Source: JAYQPQ01 sp038145405 (GTDB lineage: Bacteria; Pseudomonadota; Gammaproteobacteria; Pseudomonadales; GM7GCV1). From it: a stretch of 7,590 bases of DNA. Shown here piece by piece: positions 6,240 to 7,590 of the stretch. The DNA lies in the NCBI GenBank assembly GCA_038145405.1, contig JAYQPQ010000072.1, positions 1 through 7,590 of the forward strand, read 5' to 3'. How positions within the stretch are numbered: position 1 is the stretch's first letter; each line of letters begins with the position of its first letter. A model generated the notes under the pieces. It saw only the letters and a program-made list of their open reading frames with translations. It was not told the DNA's origin and searched no databases. The position numbers and the translations under genes are program-made.

Positions 6240-7556
6240 ATGCACACGAGTGAATTCGAACTGGTCCGCCGCCACCCCATCCCGGCGCTCAATCTGGAGG
6301 TGGAGGAGTATCGACACGGCCCAACCGGCGCACAGCATGTGCACCTGGCCTGCGACAATCAGGAGAATGTCTTCCTCGTCGCCCTGCGCACGGTGCCCGA
6401 GGACTCCCGCGGCGTGGCTCACATTCTGGAGCACACGGCCCTATGCGGCAGCGAACGCTACCCGGTACGTGATCCCTTCTTCATGATGACCCGGCGTTCG
6501 CTCAATACCTTCATGAACGCCTTTACCAGCTCGGACTGGACTGCCTATCCCTTCGCCAGCCAGAGCCGCAAGGACTACTTCAACCTGCTCGACGTCTACC
6601 TCGATGCCGTGTTTTTCCCGCGCCTCGACGAACTGGATTTCGCTCAGGAAGGTCATCGCCTGGAATTCAGCGAACCGGGTAACGCGCTGTCGGCACTCAC
6701 CATCAAGGGCATCGTCTACAACGAAATGAAGGGCGCTATGAGCTCGCCGGTGTCGCAGCTCTGGCACAAGCTCTGCGAGTATCTCTACCCGACCACCACC
6801 TATCACCACAACTCGGGCGGCGACCCCGAGCAGATACCGCTGCTGACCTATGCTGATCTGCGCAACTTCCATCGCACGCACTACCATCCCAGCAACGCAA
6901 TCTTCATGACCTTTGGCGATATCAGCGCGGCTGAGGTGCAGGCGCGCATCGAGGCTCAGTCGCTGCGCAAGTTCTCGCGGCTGGACAAGAAGATTGCAGT
7001 GCCTCTCGAGCAGCGCTATCGCGAGCCGCTATACGCCGAAGCCTTTTATCCCGCAGACCCGGCCGAGCCAATTGACGACAAAACCCACGTGGTGCTCGGC
7101 TGGTTGCTGGGCGACAGCACCGACCTGGCCAATGTGATGGAAGCTCAGTTGCTGACTGCGGTGCTGCTGGAAAACAGCGCGTCTCCCCTGCAACTGGCTC
7201 TGGAAACCAGCACCTTGGGCAAGGCGCCTTCCCCGCTCTGCGGCCTGGATGATTCCCAGCGCGAGCTGGCTTTCGTGTGCGGCCTCGAGGGTTGCGACCA
7301 GGCCGGGGGCGACGCCGTAGAAGCCCTGATCATGGATACGCTGAGACAGGTGGCGGAACAGGGTTTGCCACAGGAGGACATCGAAGCGTGCCTGCACCAG
7401 CTGGAAATCCAGCAGCGCGAAATTACCGGCGACGGCATGCCTTATGGCCTGCAACTCATGATGGCAGCGCTGAACAGCGCCACTCATCGCGGCGACCCGG
7501 CCGCCCTTCTCGATCTCGAGCCGGTGATCAAGCACATGCTTCAGGCCATACAGTGA
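6240..7556 (+). CDS. PreP-like M16C zinc metalloprotease, N-terminal half, reading frame interrupted
   Basis: This 438-residue frame is the N-terminal half of a presequence-protease-type M16C peptidase (full length usually close to 970 aa), a zinc enzyme that degrades short unfolded peptides inside a clam-shell chamber. The inverted zinc motif HILEH is at residues 61-65 (His61 and His65 ligands, Glu64 base), and the third ligand is Glu162 in VYNEMKG, 97 residues after His65 as in human PreP. Strong family blocks include GVAHILEHTALCGSERYPV, FFMMTRRSLNTFMNAFTSSDWTAYPFASQ and LDFAQEGHR. The frame stops at a TGA (7554-7556) just after LLDLEPVIKHMLQAIQ, near the hinge between the two halves. The C-terminal half, which closes the chamber and supplies substrate-binding residues, is not in this frame, so the product alone would probably be inactive. 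Sequence after the stop still resembles the family. The ATG at 6240 has GGAG about 15 bases upstream and gives the normal N-terminus. Confidence 0.88.
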   Translation: MHTSEFELVRRHPIPALNLEVEEYRHGPTGAQHVHLACDNQENVFLVALRTVPEDSRGVAHILEHTALCGSERYPVRDPFFMMTRRSLNTFMNAFTSSDWTAYPFASQSRKDYFNLLDVYLDAVFFPRLDELDFAQEGHRLEFSEPGNALSALTIKGIVYNEMKGAMSSPVSQLWHKLCEYLYPTTTYHHNSGGDPEQIPLLTYADLRNFHRTHYHPSNAIFMTFGDISAAEVQARIEAQSLRKFSRLDKKIAVPLEQRYREPLYAEAFYPADPAEPIDDKTHVVLGWLLGDSTDLANVMEAQLLTAVLLENSASPLQLALETSTLGKAPSPLCGLDDSQRELAFVCGLEGCDQAGGDAVEALIMDTLRQVAEQGLPQEDIEACLHQLEIQQREITGDGMPYGLQLMMAALNSATHRGDPAALLDLEPVIKHMLQAIQ

Positions 7557-7590
7557 CAGGACTAAATTCATCAGCTGGCACGAAAGTTCA
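7557..7590 (+). pseudogene. Likely continuation of the PreP-like gene beyond the stop
   Basis: After the TGA, the original frame reads Q-D-stop-I-H-Q-L-A-R-K-F to the window edge. IQ, seven positions, then L-A-R-K fits the spacing of the PreP hinge as I recall it (roughly IQDPxFxxxLxRxxLLDN). The +1 frame reads D-R-T-K-F-I from 7555 and is open to base 7590, which also fits the first part. Two stops within four codons, or a compensating pair of indels, suggests either a sequence error near an end or a decayed gene. Only 34 bases are visible, so this is tentative. Confidence 0.4.

Noticed and set aside
5621..6253. A 210-codon plus-strand frame overlapping dapD and the following gap
   Set aside because: It is an out-of-frame reading of the dapD beta-helix region, rich in Ser, Pro and Ala. 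dapD has full-length family similarity in its own frame.
7029..7571. A 180-codon minus-strand frame opposite the protease gene near the right edge
   Set aside because: It mirrors the M16C coding frame, has no recognisable motif, and extends past the protease stop only by chance.

Overview
This is a gene-dense, moderately GC-rich chromosomal segment that looks like a gammaproteobacterium, probably from the Pseudomonadales/Cellvibrionales side. That rests on recognising the proteins and their order. A TlpA-like lipoprotein, a YihY/UPF0761 membrane protein, an ArsC-family reductase, WrbA and a DUF2069 membrane protein occur together in Pseudomonas as I recall it, and the tetrahydrodipicolinate succinyltransferase is the long (about 340 aa) pseudomonad form of DapD. 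I see no mobile element, CRISPR array, RNA gene or phage gene.

Layout. Positions 1-1594 are read on the minus strand: yihY, then a lipoprotein thioredoxin that overlaps its 3' end and leaves the window at base 1. A gap of about 65 bases, which contains the outward-facing starts and a plausible promoter, separates this pair from a plus-strand string that fills the rest of the window. The string runs arsC-like, wrbA, DUF2069, sppA, yffB, dapD, and then, after a 50-base gap with a weak hairpin, an M16C metalloprotease of the PreP type. arsC and wrbA are 4 bases apart, and each of the next four junctions is a 4-base start/stop overlap (ATGA, ATGA, GTGA, ATGA). The six genes therefore look like one translationally coupled operon.

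How the genes fit together. Three products are redox or thiol related (the thioredoxin-fold lipoprotein, the ArsC-like reductase and the WrbA quinone reductase) and YffB has the same ArsC/Spx fold. Two act at or on the inner membrane (DUF2069, SppA), and DapD is an essential step of lysine/diaminopimelate synthesis. The clustering looks like housekeeping genes sharing one transcript rather than a dedicated pathway.

I found no convincing undescribed system. The points most worth a second look are the interrupted reading frame of the PreP-like protease at the right edge, with family-like coding visible beyond the stop; the run of four overlapping junctions that places dapD under a distant promoter; and the two ArsC-fold paralogues in one transcript, only one of which keeps the full arsenate-reductase active site.
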